Source: Molanna angustata (taxonomy: Eukaryota; Arthropoda; Insecta; Trichoptera; Molannidae). Taken from it: 64,000 nucleotides of DNA. The stretch is from contig OY754970.1 in assembly GCA_963576475.1 (NCBI GenBank), positions 32,835,619-32,899,618 on the forward strand. The letters are read 5' to 3'. Positions 33,326 through 43,625 of this stretch are shown here, one piece after another. A model generated the notes under the pieces. The model did not search any database. It was not told the origin of the DNA and was given only the letters and a program-made list of their open reading frames with translations. The first letter of the stretch is position 1; every line of letters begins with the position of its first letter. A program made the position numbers and the translations under genes.

Positions 33326-33545
33326 CTATAGTCTGTTTTTGGAGAGAATGACCAGTTTTAAGACTTTCTTTGTGAAGGTAATCTCTAAGTAAACGGTTAA
33401 CTAATCACACGAGTCAGTCATTCGACTTTAACATCTATTTGAAATGTTGATGATTTGATAAAATGGTTGTAAGGTAAGGATAAGACCGTCTAATAGGCGA
33501 AACAAGCGCAGAAATCTGGTCATTCTTTCCAGAAACAGACTATAG
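33326..33545. mobile_element. MITE (~220 bp) with 30-bp inverted repeats inside the LINE remnant
   Basis: The left 'ctatagtctgtttttggag' ... 'gaatgaccag' matches the inverted right 'ctatagtctgtttctggaa' ... 'gaatgaccag'. It separates two parts of one LINE reading frame (33100-33325 and 33546-33830). Confidence 0.8.
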
Positions 33546-33830
33546 CAAGATTTTCCTTTACATTTGCAAAATGTTAAATAATATTATCTACAAGATATGG
33601 ATTATCTTTACTGGATATCTTTGTGTTTCTATTGTGTTATTCTTAAGATTTCTTTTATCAATTATCTCATTGATAACGGCCCATATTCTTTTGCTATTAT
33701 TTTTTACCAATTCCAACTTTTGCTTATAAAAGCTCTCTTTTGTGTATTTTATTAGGTATGCTAGTTTGTTTTTATACGCTTTAAAATGTTGTTTTTATAC
33801 GCTTTGAATTTTTATCTTTATATCATTGGA
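33546..33830 (-). pseudogene. Jockey-like LINE fragment (endonuclease-RT linker)
   Basis: The minus strand reads 'AYLIKYTKESFYKQKLELVK' and 'NNSKRIWAVINEIIDKRNLK', the basic linker typical between APE endonuclease and RT in Jockey-group elements. It is preceded by a small internal duplication ('tttttatacgcttt' twice at 33770-33805). Confidence 0.7.
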
Positions 33831-33839
33831 AATATTCTG

Positions 33840-34505
33840 TCAGTTTCCTCAATATATTCAACTAAAGGCAAAGCTGCATATTCTTGTGCCATATAAACTG
33901 AAATACAAATATTTTCAATATGTTTTCAATATACAAATCCAATGATGTGCGTTCAGAATTCCATTATGACGATTGCTGCCATTTTGTATTGTGATAATGT
34001 CAAAAGTCAATCGTTGTTTATCGTTTCAGAATAACCACCATTATGTGGAATGCATACATATTGATAATTTTATCCTTAATAGTTATTCTTTAGCAAGATG
34101 TTTTTGATAAAAAAAATACTATATTTTTTCTACTTTTTATTACAAATACATATTTGTCTATTCAGTATTTTAACTTGAGTGAATAGAATATAGTTATAGT
34201 TAGTTTTATAATTGTTATGTAACATTAAAATTATTTAACTAAAATTTGACTCAACGGAATACTACATACTTAATTTGTATATTACATACCTACACAAAAA
34301 CCGTTTTTTCGATTGGCTTAACAGTTTATACCTACAGTAGTAATAAAGGAAAGTTCATTTTGAAAATGTTCACAGGTAAAGAAAAAATATGCTTTTCCAT
34401 TGAAACAAACTATAGGTACGTCATTCCCTCTCAAATATTTTTCAAAAGTTGTATATACTCGTACACAAACATTGGATTTTTTACATGTCGGGAGTCAATA
34501 TATAA
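33840..34505. other. Intergenic DNA, nothing recognised
   Basis: The 99-codon ORF at 34246-34545 has no family features. Confidence 0.5.
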
Positions 34506-34509
34506 TAAT

Positions 34510-34998
34510 ATAATTTGGATGATTTATATAGCGCCGTTTTCGTGAATATCTCACCTCAAGGGCGCTGAAAATTGATTAAGATGTATCATTATGGCTTTGG
34601 TTAGATTTGCGAAAAAGGTGTGTTTTGAGATTTATTCTGAAAGTAGATATATTTTCAGTTTGTCTGAGGGTATTTGGGAGCTTATTCCATGCATTTGGTC
34701 CTGCCACAGCAAACGCACGATCGCCGAAATTAGTGGTATGCACCCTGTTTATTTCAAATAATTTTCCAACCATGGATGAAGATGTAGAACGAAGTGATGA
34801 TTGTCTGTCGTTAATTGAAAGAGGAATGCAAAGTTCGGACAGGTAATTAGGAGCCATACCGTGAAGTGCTTTGAAGATCGTGAGACAGAGTTTATATTCA
34901 ATCCTTTCAGGAACTTTAAGCCAATGGAGATTGCGGAGATGGTGAGAGATGTGAGAAAACCTGGAGGCTCCGGTGGCTCAATGATGTTTATTTGACAA
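34510..34998 (-). pseudogene. L2-like LINE 3' end fragment
   Basis: The minus strand reads 'ATGASRFSHISHHLRNLHWL', 'VPERIEYKLCLTIFKALHGM', 'FGDRAFAVAGPNAWNKLP' and '...SHNDTS' stop, followed by the stem-loop tail (34568-34512). It closely parallels the C-terminus of 31371-33071. Truncated at ~34998. Confidence 0.85.
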
Positions 34999-35161
34999 TT
35001 TTTTAACATCCTTTAATAAAAATATCATTCCCTCTATCATTCGTTTTTTTCACATAGGTACATTCTGTTTACAATAAAAATCATCCGATAGATAATATTA
35101 CGATTTTTTTTTCTACCGTAAACCATAAATTGAATTTGAATAGAAGAAAAATGTTCCAACC

Positions 35162-35335
35162 GCCGCCGTGCCATAATCGGTAAGCCGTTTGGCTTCTGTG
35201 CGGGCGTCCTAAGTTCGATCACCAGCAGAGGAGAAATTTATTTAAAACATTTTTGTTAATCAGTTGGAAGAAATTGCCATATTATGGCAATTAACTTACG
35301 CCACTTGCTCGGGGTGGAAGTTTTTATTATTATTA
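35162..35335 (+). mobile_element. tRNA-derived SINE1, copy 1
   Basis: The head is tRNA-like with A box 'tgccataatcgg' and B box 'aagttcgatcacc' (both decayed from 'tggcacagttgg' and 'gggttcgatttcc' of the 53.6-kb copy). A body with 'gttggaagaaattgcc' and an (ATT)n tail at about 35318-35330 follow. Confidence 0.85.
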
Positions 35336-35339
35336 AAAA

Positions 35340-36220
35340 TCGATTGGATTAATATTCGGCACGTGCCATAGCGGCAATATTATTTAAATCACAACCACCT
35401 AATTTGATTATGGCAACACGCCCCGTTCCACTGCTAGAACATCAAATAGTGATTAAGTGATCGAATGACAGGCGCTGTGACTTGAGCGTGAATTAATTTA
35501 TTGTTAGGTACTTTCAATTGAAGCGTGTCCACATCATCTATGTGACAGCGATCGAACTGCATAATGATAAATGAACAAATAGTAACTAAGTACTTTATAC
35601 TTTATGAACTACCCTGCAAGCCGTTCACATTTCGCTATTTTGTTTTTAATGTTATTTTTTAACCCTTGTAAACCTTGGGCATACGGATGTACACAAATAT
35701 GCACGCTAAATTACCTTCTAATGTATGAAACACGAACAAATATTATATATTACCAAATCTGTGATATACAATATTTTTACGTGAAGAATATTATGTAAAA
35801 GTTAGAGGTTTTTCTTTAATAGCAAGAATAGCAATTAAAAAAATAATAAGTTAAAAAACTCTTTAGGTTGAATGACAAATCTACTTCATAGGCCTTGTAG
35901 TTTTTTTAGTTATTTACAATATAATTAAAAATGGTTTTATTAAAACCATATTAAGATTATAACTTATTTCGCAATAAAAGTATTAAACAACTTCAAAAAA
36001 CTCACGCAATAGAATAAAGATAAATAATAATACATTTTCTAAGCGATCGAGTTGAGATTTGATGTGAACAAAATAGGTTTGCAAATTGCAAAATTAAAAC
36101 ATACCACTATTAAAATTACATAGTACCTACATAGAGGAGTGCAAAAAGTGTGATTTATATGTGTGGCACTTACCTATAATAATATTATAGGTGGTGCCAC
36201 AGACCAATAGTCCGTAGATT
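35340..36220. other. AT-rich intergenic DNA, nothing recognised
   Basis: No feature that I can support. Confidence 0.5.
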
Positions 36221-36221
36221 T

Positions 36222-36310
36222 TTACTATAGTATACTAGATGTCGTAGTTAGCAAATTTTGTATGAATCGAAGTGAGGCATTTTTCCACGAGATTTTTGAC
36301 GTTTTGAAAA
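36222..36310 (+). mobile_element. Truncated copy of the 36.33-kb MITE
   Basis: 'tatactagatgtcgtagtta' ... 'gaatcgaagtgaggc' repeats the first ~80 bp of the adjacent MITE as a direct copy ~125 bp upstream. Confidence 0.8.
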
Positions 36311-36329
36311 AAGCGGAAAGCATAAATTT

Positions 36330-36660
36330 TCATTATAATATACTAGATGTCGTAGTTAGCAAATATTGTATGAATCGAAGTGAGGCTTTTTCCGCGGGAT
36401 TTTTGACAACTTGGTTGGCAGACCACATCGTTTTTCTATAGAGAATAACGACAAATGTGAATTGTTTTCGGATTGATTTGTCGAAAAAAAAAAACACTTT
36501 GTTCATTAGGATTTAGACAACAGTTATCTAGGAAGTGTTGAAATGTAAGGAAAACTGCAATATGTTGTCAACCAAAACGTCAAACGCACGATATTCCATG
36601 ACTCACATTTTGCACGGAGTACCTACTCCATCTAGTATATTATATGAAAAATCTATGCAA
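36330..36660 (+). mobile_element. MITE family T, copy 1 (~330 bp)
   Basis: The ends are inverted repeats: 'gcataaattttcattataat' then 'atactagatg' at the left, and the reverse complement 'gcatagatttttcatataat' then 'atactagatgg' at the right. The body contains 'gaagtgttgaaatgtaagg'. A copy in the opposite orientation lies at 37580-37915. Confidence 0.8.
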
Positions 36661-36664
36661 TAAT

Positions 36665-37575
36665 CTAGCATGTGCATATTATGCACAAACCTATATGTGT
36701 TAAAACTTAACGTTTTTATTGTATTTACGAAATGCTTCAACAAAAAATACATTTTTTCAGACTTCAAAATCACAAAAGTTGGCGTTCATTTTTGAGATTT
36801 CTTTTAAAACCGTGATAAGCAGTATACATACATTCTTCAAAAATAGTAAACATGGCGTGCGTTGAAGATTTATTGACAGGTTATTATATACGTTGAAGTT
36901 TTTTTAATGTAGGTACGCGTGATAAAACATAACATGGCGAAAATCGTGACGCAAATATTCGCACCATTATAAATATAAATGTTTTTGGATGTTAGTATAC
37001 GTGCGACTGAAACCGTACTTTTAATACAAAGCAACAGTAATCTTTGGACAAATAAGCCAAATTTGATAATCATTATTTGAATGGGATGAATATAATAGTG
37101 TGACATTGATAAAAGTCGCGCAATTCATAGCATCGCCATGGGTAGTTTCACGAATATTGATGAAAATATTTTAAATAAATTCAGCCCAATAATTTAATGA
37201 GTTGGAAAGATTTCATTAATTATTTTTATAATCTTTACCTTTTTAGTTGTGCCCCTTTAATTTAATTTAACAAATTAATGTTGAGCTAAAATGCCTCAAA
37301 GGTTTTTTTTTTGTAGCAAGAATTATTTTTTCCTTTCGCAGATATTTTTTATATAAAATAATTTAATGTTTTCAGTTCTTAATAAAAAAATATGTGAAAT
37401 CAGCTTTTTGTTAGAAAGATAAGCAAATCTGAAGGTGCTTACAATTATACAGCAGTGGAGCAGTCTGTTGACGTTTGTCACGTCATTGCTGTCGTTGAGA
37501 TGCACTTCACGGTTTGAAACCTGAAAAGAAACAAAATATAACGCATTATTGAAATTCAATTATTCAGGATCATTT
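36665..37575. other. Sequence between inverted MITE T copies, nothing recognised
   Basis: Two ~78-codon ORFs (36870-37106, 37323-37559) lack any family features. Confidence 0.5.
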
Positions 37576-37579
37576 CAAA

Positions 37580-37915
37580 CCATAGATTTTCGAACAATAT
37601 ACTAGATGGAGTACTCCGTGCAATAAGTGAGTCATGGTATATCACACGTTTGACGTTTTGGTTGGTAACATATTGCAGTTTTCGTTACATTTCAACACTT
37701 CCTAGATAACTGTTCTTTAAATCTTAATGAACAAAGTGTTTTTTTTTTCAACAAATAAATTCGAAAACAATTCACATTAGTCGTTATTGTATATAGAAAA
37801 ACGATGTGGTCTGCCAACCAAGTTGTCAAAAATCCCGCTGAAAAAAGCCTCACTTCGATTCTTACAAAATTTGCTAACTACGACATCTAGTGTATTATTT
37901 GAAAACCTATGACAT
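37580..37915 (-). mobile_element. MITE family T, copy 2, inverted
   Basis: Reverse-complement match to 36330-36660 along its length ('acatttcaacacttcctag', 'ggtctgccaaccaagttgtc', 'tgctaactacgacatctag'). Confidence 0.85.
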
Positions 37916-37919
37916 GCAA

Positions 37920-38560
37920 TTACTGGCCATTTTGAAAATAGAATAATTTTTATAAAATGTGATAGGTAGTCAGAAATAGACATGATAAATACCAACAGGG
38001 CCGGATTTAAGATGTAAGTGGCCCGGTTCCCATTTTGTTGGGATACCCATTGTTTAAAGGCAATAGGTATGTAATGTAAAAAACACGAAATGATACGCAT
38101 TTATTTACGCAAAGACCCAGGGGTACTTTCGAAATCTGCTATTTCTATTTCTCTTGATCTTTTTGCTTTGTTGTATTCATGTTTAACATGCTATTAAATT
38201 TTTGGAGTGAATTTGAATTTTTTGATAGTACCTATCCTTGTTTTCCTTATTTCATTTTTTTGTATTATTTCTTCTTAAAAAATAACTTTATTTATTTTAA
38301 TTATTTGATAGGTATAGTATTATTGTTATAGATAGGTATTCTTCTTATTTTGTGTGTGTACTTATCATGTTTTCATTCATTCGATTTTAAGCGAATAATA
38401 AAATAGTAGGTATCTAAATTTGAGAAATTATTTGTGAAATTTTCTCCTTTCTCCTTATATATTTTGTATGGAGCTTCATCAAAATAACTCTATGTGAGTT
38501 ATCGCCCTTTCGTGTTTTGGAACAATTTTTAAGTATGACGCCATAGAGACAGCTCAATGA
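37920..38560. other. Intergenic; possible short MITE end at 37996
   Basis: 'cagggccggatttaag' resembles a common hAT terminal sequence, but no partner end was found. Nothing else was recognised. Confidence 0.35.
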
Positions 38561-38563
38561 AAT

Positions 38564-38675
38564 TTAATAATAATAATAATGATGAACACTTCCTTGCACC
38601 CTGCGCAAGTGGCGCTTCCAACTAACCAGTGTTTCCAGCCCAGAGAAACAATATTGGCGTGAGAAATGAGCAAGA
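38564..38675 (-). mobile_element. SINE1 fragment, copy 2 (tail half)
   Basis: An (AAT)n run followed by 'gaacacttccttgcaccctg', 'gcgcaagtgg', 'aactaaccagtgtttccag' is the reverse complement of the 53.7-53.84-kb SINE body. The tRNA-like head is missing. Confidence 0.85.
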
Positions 38676-38753
38676 TAAATAATTGATGGAATTGGCAAGT
38701 TCTTGAAAAAAGTTTAGATACAAAATGATTTTAGATAAAAAGCATGCGTTCGT

Positions 38754-38905
38754 GAGCGTGTGTGTGTGTGAGGGTGTGTGTGTGTGTGTGTTTGAGGGTG
38801 TGTGTGTGAGAGTGTGTGTGTGAGAGTGTGTGTGTGAGAGTGTGTGTGTGTGTGTGTGTGTGAGGGTGTGTGCGTGTGCGGGTTTGGGTGTTGGTGTGTG
38901 GGTGT
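38754..38905 (+). repeat. (TG)n microsatellite with GAGGG/GAGAG interruptions
   Basis: ~150 bp of TG repeats with periodic 'gagagtgtgtgtg' units. The His/Thr ORFs on the minus strand are artefacts. Confidence 0.97.
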
Positions 38906-38949
38906 AAAACAGGCCACACTATACCTGATATTATTTTATTTTATTTATA

Positions 38950-39330
38950 TTTTTTTTCGCCTTATTGATTGATATATTCTTGTTTACTTATATATAAATC
39001 ATTGTTTTGTTTTACTTTTTCGCTTTATTGTTTGATATATTCATTGTTTTATTTTTTTTTCTTTATTGTTTGATATATTCTTGTGCGAATTTCTATATAA
39101 ATTTTTGTTTTATTTTTATTTTTTTGCTTGATTATTTGATATATTCTTGCTAACTTATACATATATATAAATCATGGTTTTGTTTTATTTTTTTGCTTTA
39201 TTGTTTGATATATTCATTGTTTTATTTTTTTTTCTTTATTGTTTGATATATTCTTGCAAATTTCTATATAAATTTTTGTTTTTTTTTATTTTTTTGCTTG
39301 ATTGTTTGATGTATTCTTGTTTACCTATAT
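38950..39330 (+). repeat. ~175-bp tandem duplication built from ~45-bp T-rich subrepeats
   Basis: The module 'gctttattgtttgatatatt' + 'cattgttttatttttttttc' + '...cttgcaaatttctatataaa' occurs about twice plus a partial copy (38996-39170, 39170-39330). The 77-codon Phe/Leu-rich ORF over it is an artefact. Confidence 0.85.
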
Positions 39331-39424
39331 ATAAACCATGTTATATAGAATGTATACTGTCGCAAAAACTGAATGAAATACGAAAATATTATATAAATAT
39401 GTATTAATGTGATTGTTAAATATT

Positions 39425-39500
39425 CCACCTAGGTACAGGCTTATCCTAGTGAGGTGGATATAATATATAATATGTAAAAAATGATTTTGTAAATTATAAT
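39425..39500 (+). mobile_element. LINE 3' end with conserved stem-loop (39425-39457)
   Basis: 'ccacctaggtacaggctta' / 'tcctagtgaggtgg' is followed by AT-rich sequence and 'aataaatattttttt'. Sense orientation is opposite to the copies at 16.9 and 26.1 kb. Confidence 0.55.
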
Positions 39501-39504
39501 AAAT

Positions 39505-40050
39505 ATTTTTTTTAAGTAAATATTCCTCAAAAATTTTATATATTTGGAATTGCAACTAATTTTGAGATTCGACATTTTTTCATGGCGTGATGGTATCACA
39601 ATTGTTTTTATGTCTACGAGGTATGTATTCACTTATTTCGCATTTATCTGAATAATTCACGCCTCTGTGATCCATTAATTATGTCTTGTTAGTCAATTTT
39701 CGATAGAAAAATACGAAAAAAAGCATAATTCATAGGGGTATTTGGGTACCCCCAGGGGTGCTCGACTTCTAGACTTCTACTTGACTGTAATTTTAAGGAC
39801 ATCCTGTATAAACAATGTAATCTACCACATTTTTCTATCTTATATCTATGTAATATTATTGTTCATATTTATTTGTCTATTTTTAAAGATAAATGTTACG
39901 AGTGAGAATGTATTTTTTAAATATATTTTATTGAGTATTGACACAGGTATGACAGACCCGAATGCCCATATATTTTTATGCATAATAGTGAGTTATAGAT
40001 ATTAATAGTTGGTATTTTAATGTGTATGGTCTGGGTACATAATATTTCCT
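39505..40050. other. Intergenic DNA, nothing recognised
   Basis: No feature that I can support. Confidence 0.5.
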
Positions 40051-40052
40051 AC

Positions 40053-40780
40053 TGTGGCAGACCACATCTCGAAATCTCTTTCGAGCGCGCGCCTAGCGTC
40101 GGCAAGTATATTTGTTTGTCGCTAGGCCGAGTTCATCGCCCGCAACGTCAAACAAGTGACAATACTCCTCAACTGGGTATGACACTTCAATTAAATAAGT
40201 CTAGAAAGTTCGAGGACATTGAACTTGCTACCCCCAGCGCAGCACTATTTAAGGGAGTCTACACCTGTACACGTCGTCACTTCATTTCCGTATTTCCGTC
40301 ACTTCGATTCGTCACTTCGATTCGTCACTTCACGCCGCCGTTACGACCACGCGACCACTGGTCGCTTCTCGACCACGCCGTCTCGCCGACACTTCATCTC
40401 TCGACCTCGCGAGCACAATGGTACTTCACCATGCGAAGATTCGGACACTTCGAACACACCCGCTAACTCGCTCGTTATACCTACTCATCGTGAGAAAGTT
40501 CCTTTGTAAGTTATTTCATCAATTGTAAATTTACCTTTAAGCAAACTATTAATTGTGATCAATATACTCATTGTAACTTTTGACCATTCTTTCTTCTTCT
40601 CTCTCAACCACTGTCCTTGTGTTCTTATTTCAAAACATATCCACTTAATTTGGATATAGTAAACTCTCTTTACTGGTAACCCCTCTGGTTACCACACATA
40701 TAAATATTAGTAACCCCTCTGGTTACTAACTACTTTTGATTGGTAACCCCTTTGGTTACCAATCAGCTAAACTACCTACA
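40053..40780 (+). mobile_element. Possible solo LTR of an LTR retrotransposon
   Basis: GC-richer than its surroundings. It begins 'tgtggcagaccacatctcg', has a TATA-like 'ctatttaagggagtc' at about 40245, then a region of 'cgtcacttcgatt' repeats (40310-40330). It ends with three near-palindromes. No gag/pol and no second LTR occur, and the 3' boundary is uncertain (a 'cctac' repeat at about 40048 and 40773 could be a target duplication). It could also be a promoter region of unknown origin. Confidence 0.35.
40675..40763. repeat. Three spaced near-palindromes 'ggtaacccctctggttacc'
   Basis: Copies at 40675-40693, 40709-40727 (ends a/t) and 40742-40760. Each is a 7-8-bp inverted repeat around 'ccct(c/t)tgg', and the three are direct repeats of each other at ~33-bp spacing. 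Confidence 0.9.
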
Positions 40781-40904
40781 CTACACTAATTATTATAATG
40801 CAGTGTGCGGTTAATGCAGTATCTATTTTATATATTACTAGTGAACCCCCGGCAAACTTCGTATTGCCTGTATAATTAAAAATGGTCCTCCATAACCACC
40901 CGTC

Positions 40905-41485
40905 ACTTCAGACCCTTCAGTACCTCCCGTCCCTTCAGTACTTCCCGTCCCTTCAGGCCTCCCGTCCCTTCAGGCCTCCCGTCCCTTCAGGCCTCCCGTC
41001 CCTTCAGGCCTCCCGTCCCTTCAGGCCTCCCGTCCCTTCAGGCCTCCCGTCCCTTCAGGCCTCCCGTCCCTTCAGGCCTCCCGTCCCTTCAGGCCTCCCG
41101 TCCCTTCAGGCCTCCCGTCCCTTCAGGCCTCCCGTCCCTTCAGGCCTCCCGTCCCTTCAGGCCTCCCGTCCCTTCAGGCCTCCCGTCCCTTCAGGCCTCC
41201 CGTCCCTTCAGGCCTCCCGTCCCTTCAGGCCTCCCGTCCCTTCAGGCCTCCCGTCCCTTCAGGCCTCCCGTCCCTTCAGGCCTCCCGTCCCTTCAGGCCT
41301 CCCGTCCCTTCAGGCCTCCCGTCCCTTCAGGCCTCCCGTCCCTTCAGGCCTCCCGTCCCTTCAGGCCTCCCGTCCCTTCAGGCCTCCCGTCCCTTCAGGC
41401 GTCTCGTCCTTTCAGTACCTCCCGTCCCTTCAGGCCCTTCAGTACCTCCCTTCCCTTCATTACCTCCCGTCCCTTCAGTAGGTTA
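40905..41485 (+). repeat. 17-bp GC-rich satellite (~27 copies) with variant edges
   Basis: The unit 'ggcctcccgtcccttca' repeats almost perfectly from ~40945 to ~41415, with 'gtacctcccgtcccttca' variants at both edges. Because 17 is not a multiple of 3, the same 17-residue peptide period (including 'RPFRPPVPSG') appears in one long 199-codon ORF (40882-41481). I treat this as a satellite artefact, not a gene. Confidence 0.97.
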
Positions 41486-41489
41486 AGAA

Positions 41490-42112
41490 AAAGTTTAATT
41501 CCCGAAACAATACTGGGAAGACCTGCGAAGAGATGGAAGGACAGTTGCGTCTTATTCTCCCAGGATACTCCACCTTCATAGGTAAAATGACCAAATACAC
41601 GATAAAGAAAAAGAAGAAAAAAGTTTAAATCCAGAAACTGTCCTGGAAGACCTGCGAAGAGATGGAAGGACAGTTGGAGCTTCTTCTCCCAGAGTATTAG
41701 GTCATTTTACCTTCATAGGTAAAATGACCTAATACCCGATGAAGAAGAAGAAGAAGATTTTTTTTAATTCAGAAACGATCCCGGGCATACGCTCGACAAT
41801 TCACCAAAGTTCATTGCAATCGGATGAACGGTTTCCAGGATAGTCCACCTTCATAGGTAAAATGACCTTATACTCGATGAAGAAGAAAAAAATTTAATCC
41901 AGAAACCATCCCGGGCATACGTTCGACAATTCACCAAAGTTTCATTGCAATCGAATGAACGGTTCCCAGGATAGTCCACCTTCATAGATAAAATGACCTA
42001 ATACCCGATGAAGAAGAAGAAAAAAAATTTTGATCCAGAAACCATCCCTGGTATACTCTCGACAATTCACCAAAGTTTCATCGCAATCGGATGAACGGTT
42101 TAGGAGTGCATT
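41490..42112 (+). repeat. Tandem ~130-bp chimeric units (about five)
   Basis: Units alternate a head with a shared trailer: 'caccttcataggtaaaatga', 'cctaatacccgatgaagaag'. Units 1-2 have an RT-tail head ('gaagacctgcgaagagatgg', coding GRPAKRWKDS). Units 3-5 have the RTE-like head 'cgacaattcaccaaagtt' ... 'aatcggatgaacggtt'. They appear to result from fusion of two retroelement ends. Confidence 0.8.
41694..41735. repeat. Perfect 18-bp hairpin
   Basis: 'gtattaggtcattttacc', a 6-nt loop 'ttcata', then the exact reverse complement. Confidence 0.95.
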
Positions 42113-42240
42113 CAACACATACATACATAGATACATACATAGATACAAACATTCAAATTTATAATATAGATGATGCGGGTCGAAATTACAAAGTGAGTAA
42201 AGAGCCCTAGATTTAAAATTACACAAGAATTAAGCCGGTT

Positions 42241-42392
42241 ACAGACCAAAAACAAAGCTAAGTTAGTTTAGCTTAGCTCGCATAGCTGAGGTCTTTTTTC
42301 ATACTAGCTCACATAGTTTGCGTCTGCACACTTGTATGAAAAACGACCTCAGCTATGCGAGCTAAACTAACGTAGCTTAGCTTTTAGAACTG
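42241..42392. mobile_element. Hairpin MITE (~150 bp)
   Basis: 'agttagtttagcttagctcg' plus 'catagctgaggtc' on the left pairs with 'gacctcagctatgcgagct' and onward on the right. The tips are 'acagaccaaaaac' versus inverted 'acagttctaaaag'. Confidence 0.8.
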
Positions 42393-42399
42393 TAAAGAT

Positions 42400-43005
42400 C
42401 ATTATTCGTGATGACAATGTTTAACTGTACCTATAGTTTTTTTTTAAATATAGGACCGTTCCAGTAATAGAAAAATACCTACAGCTTATATTGTAAAAAA
42501 ATCGAGGGATAAGTTATCTATTTTATTTAACGTAAAATATATACGAGTGAGTTTTCGTTATCGGCGATAACTTATCACAAATTGACGTTTTTTAAAATGT
42601 CTGGTCGTGTAAGTGAGAATGTTATACTTGTATGTGCTGATTACAAAAGTGATAATTACTGTATCTAGTTCGACTTATCGAAACAAAAGTAATATTTATG
42701 GCCATATACACATCACTTATTCGTGACCACAGTTATGAAAACAATACAAATCGATTCGATGTACATTTTACAGCGTTTTTATTCGGTTGTTTAATATTAA
42801 ACGAGTGGTTTCAAAAACGATAGCATATTTCTACATAATATTTAGAAACATTTTTTTTCATTTTTCGCTGAAACTTTTGGTAATTCTTAACTATATACCT
42901 AATTATTGAAATACTTAAAAGTTTTTAGTTCATTTTATAAAATAAAACATGGATCACAATTTTTCGGAGCATTCGAACAATGTCTAACAAATCGTTCCAC
43001 GTGTT
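42400..43005. other. Intergenic DNA, nothing recognised
   Basis: No feature that I can support. Confidence 0.5.
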
Positions 43006-43014
43006 AGGTTAGAC

Positions 43015-43617
43015 CAGGAGTTCCCAACCTTTTTGTACCCTAGAGCACATTATAAAAAAACGGTATGGTGGCGGGCACCATCTATTTTTAATCGACAAAC
43101 GCCTTCCATAACTTCTCATTTTCCCATAATTTATTTTCTTATATTCATAATTTATTAATTAATAATAAACAAAAATGTTTCAAAAAAGGAAAATTATTAT
43201 TCAAATTGCATACACACAGAGAAATGTATTAACAAAACGTAAACAAAAAAAAACATAAATGCAGAGAAAACATTTTATAAAAAAATACAATGTCAATATG
43301 TCAATGTGATCTTTGGCATTGTATATCGTTGGCCAGTGCCTCATAATTAGGAGAGTATGACGATAATCCTGTTAGCAAACAATCATAAACAATCATAAGC
43401 GACAAGTACTATCAGCAAAGGTACCACTCATACATACAATATCGCAAACATACGAACGTATTTAATAAACATAGGCACTCTAAAAAATAAATTAAAATAA
43501 TTCACATTTTTAATTAATGTTTATGAAAAAAAATTGTCTCTGTCGAATAGTGGCGGGCACATACGAATCGATCCGCGGGCGTCATGGTGCCCGCGGGCAC
43601 GCGGTTGGGAACCTCTT
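43015..43617. mobile_element. hAT-type non-autonomous element, 603 bp, 8-bp target duplication
   Basis: Ends are 'caggagttcccaacctttt' and the inverted 'aagaggttcccaaccgcgt', the common hAT tip. Subterminal 'ggtggcgggcaccat' and 'atggtgcccgcgggcac' add symmetry. It is flanked by 'ggttagac' at 43007-43014 and 43618-43625. The interior is AT-rich and codes for nothing. Confidence 0.85.
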
Positions 43618-43625
43618 GGTTAGAC

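Larger units (their letters stand above)
40838..42170 (+). mobile_element. RTE-like non-autonomous element with expanded internal satellites
   Basis: The left end 'ctagtgaacccccggcaaac' followed by 'ttcgtattgcc' and the right end '...gaacggtttaggagtgc', then 'acatacatagatacatac' and 'ataatatagatga', are the familiar ends of short RTE-derived repeats. Between them lie a 17-bp satellite (40945-41415) and ~130-bp units (41490-42110), so the element has grown to 1.3 kb by tandem amplification. Confidence 0.6.

Noticed and set aside
34246..34545. 99-codon ORF
   Set aside because: No domain features, and its end overlaps the L2 3' stem-loop on the other strand.
37996..38050. hAT element at 'cagggccggatttaag'
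   Set aside because: Only one possible end was found and no 8-bp duplication, so it was not called as an element.
38714..38919. His/Thr-rich ORFs
   Set aside because: Translation of a (TG)n microsatellite.
40882..41481. 199-codon Pro/Ser-rich ORF
   Set aside because: It is the 17-bp satellite read in frame; the unit has no stop in any phase, and nothing upstream looks like a promoter or host exon.
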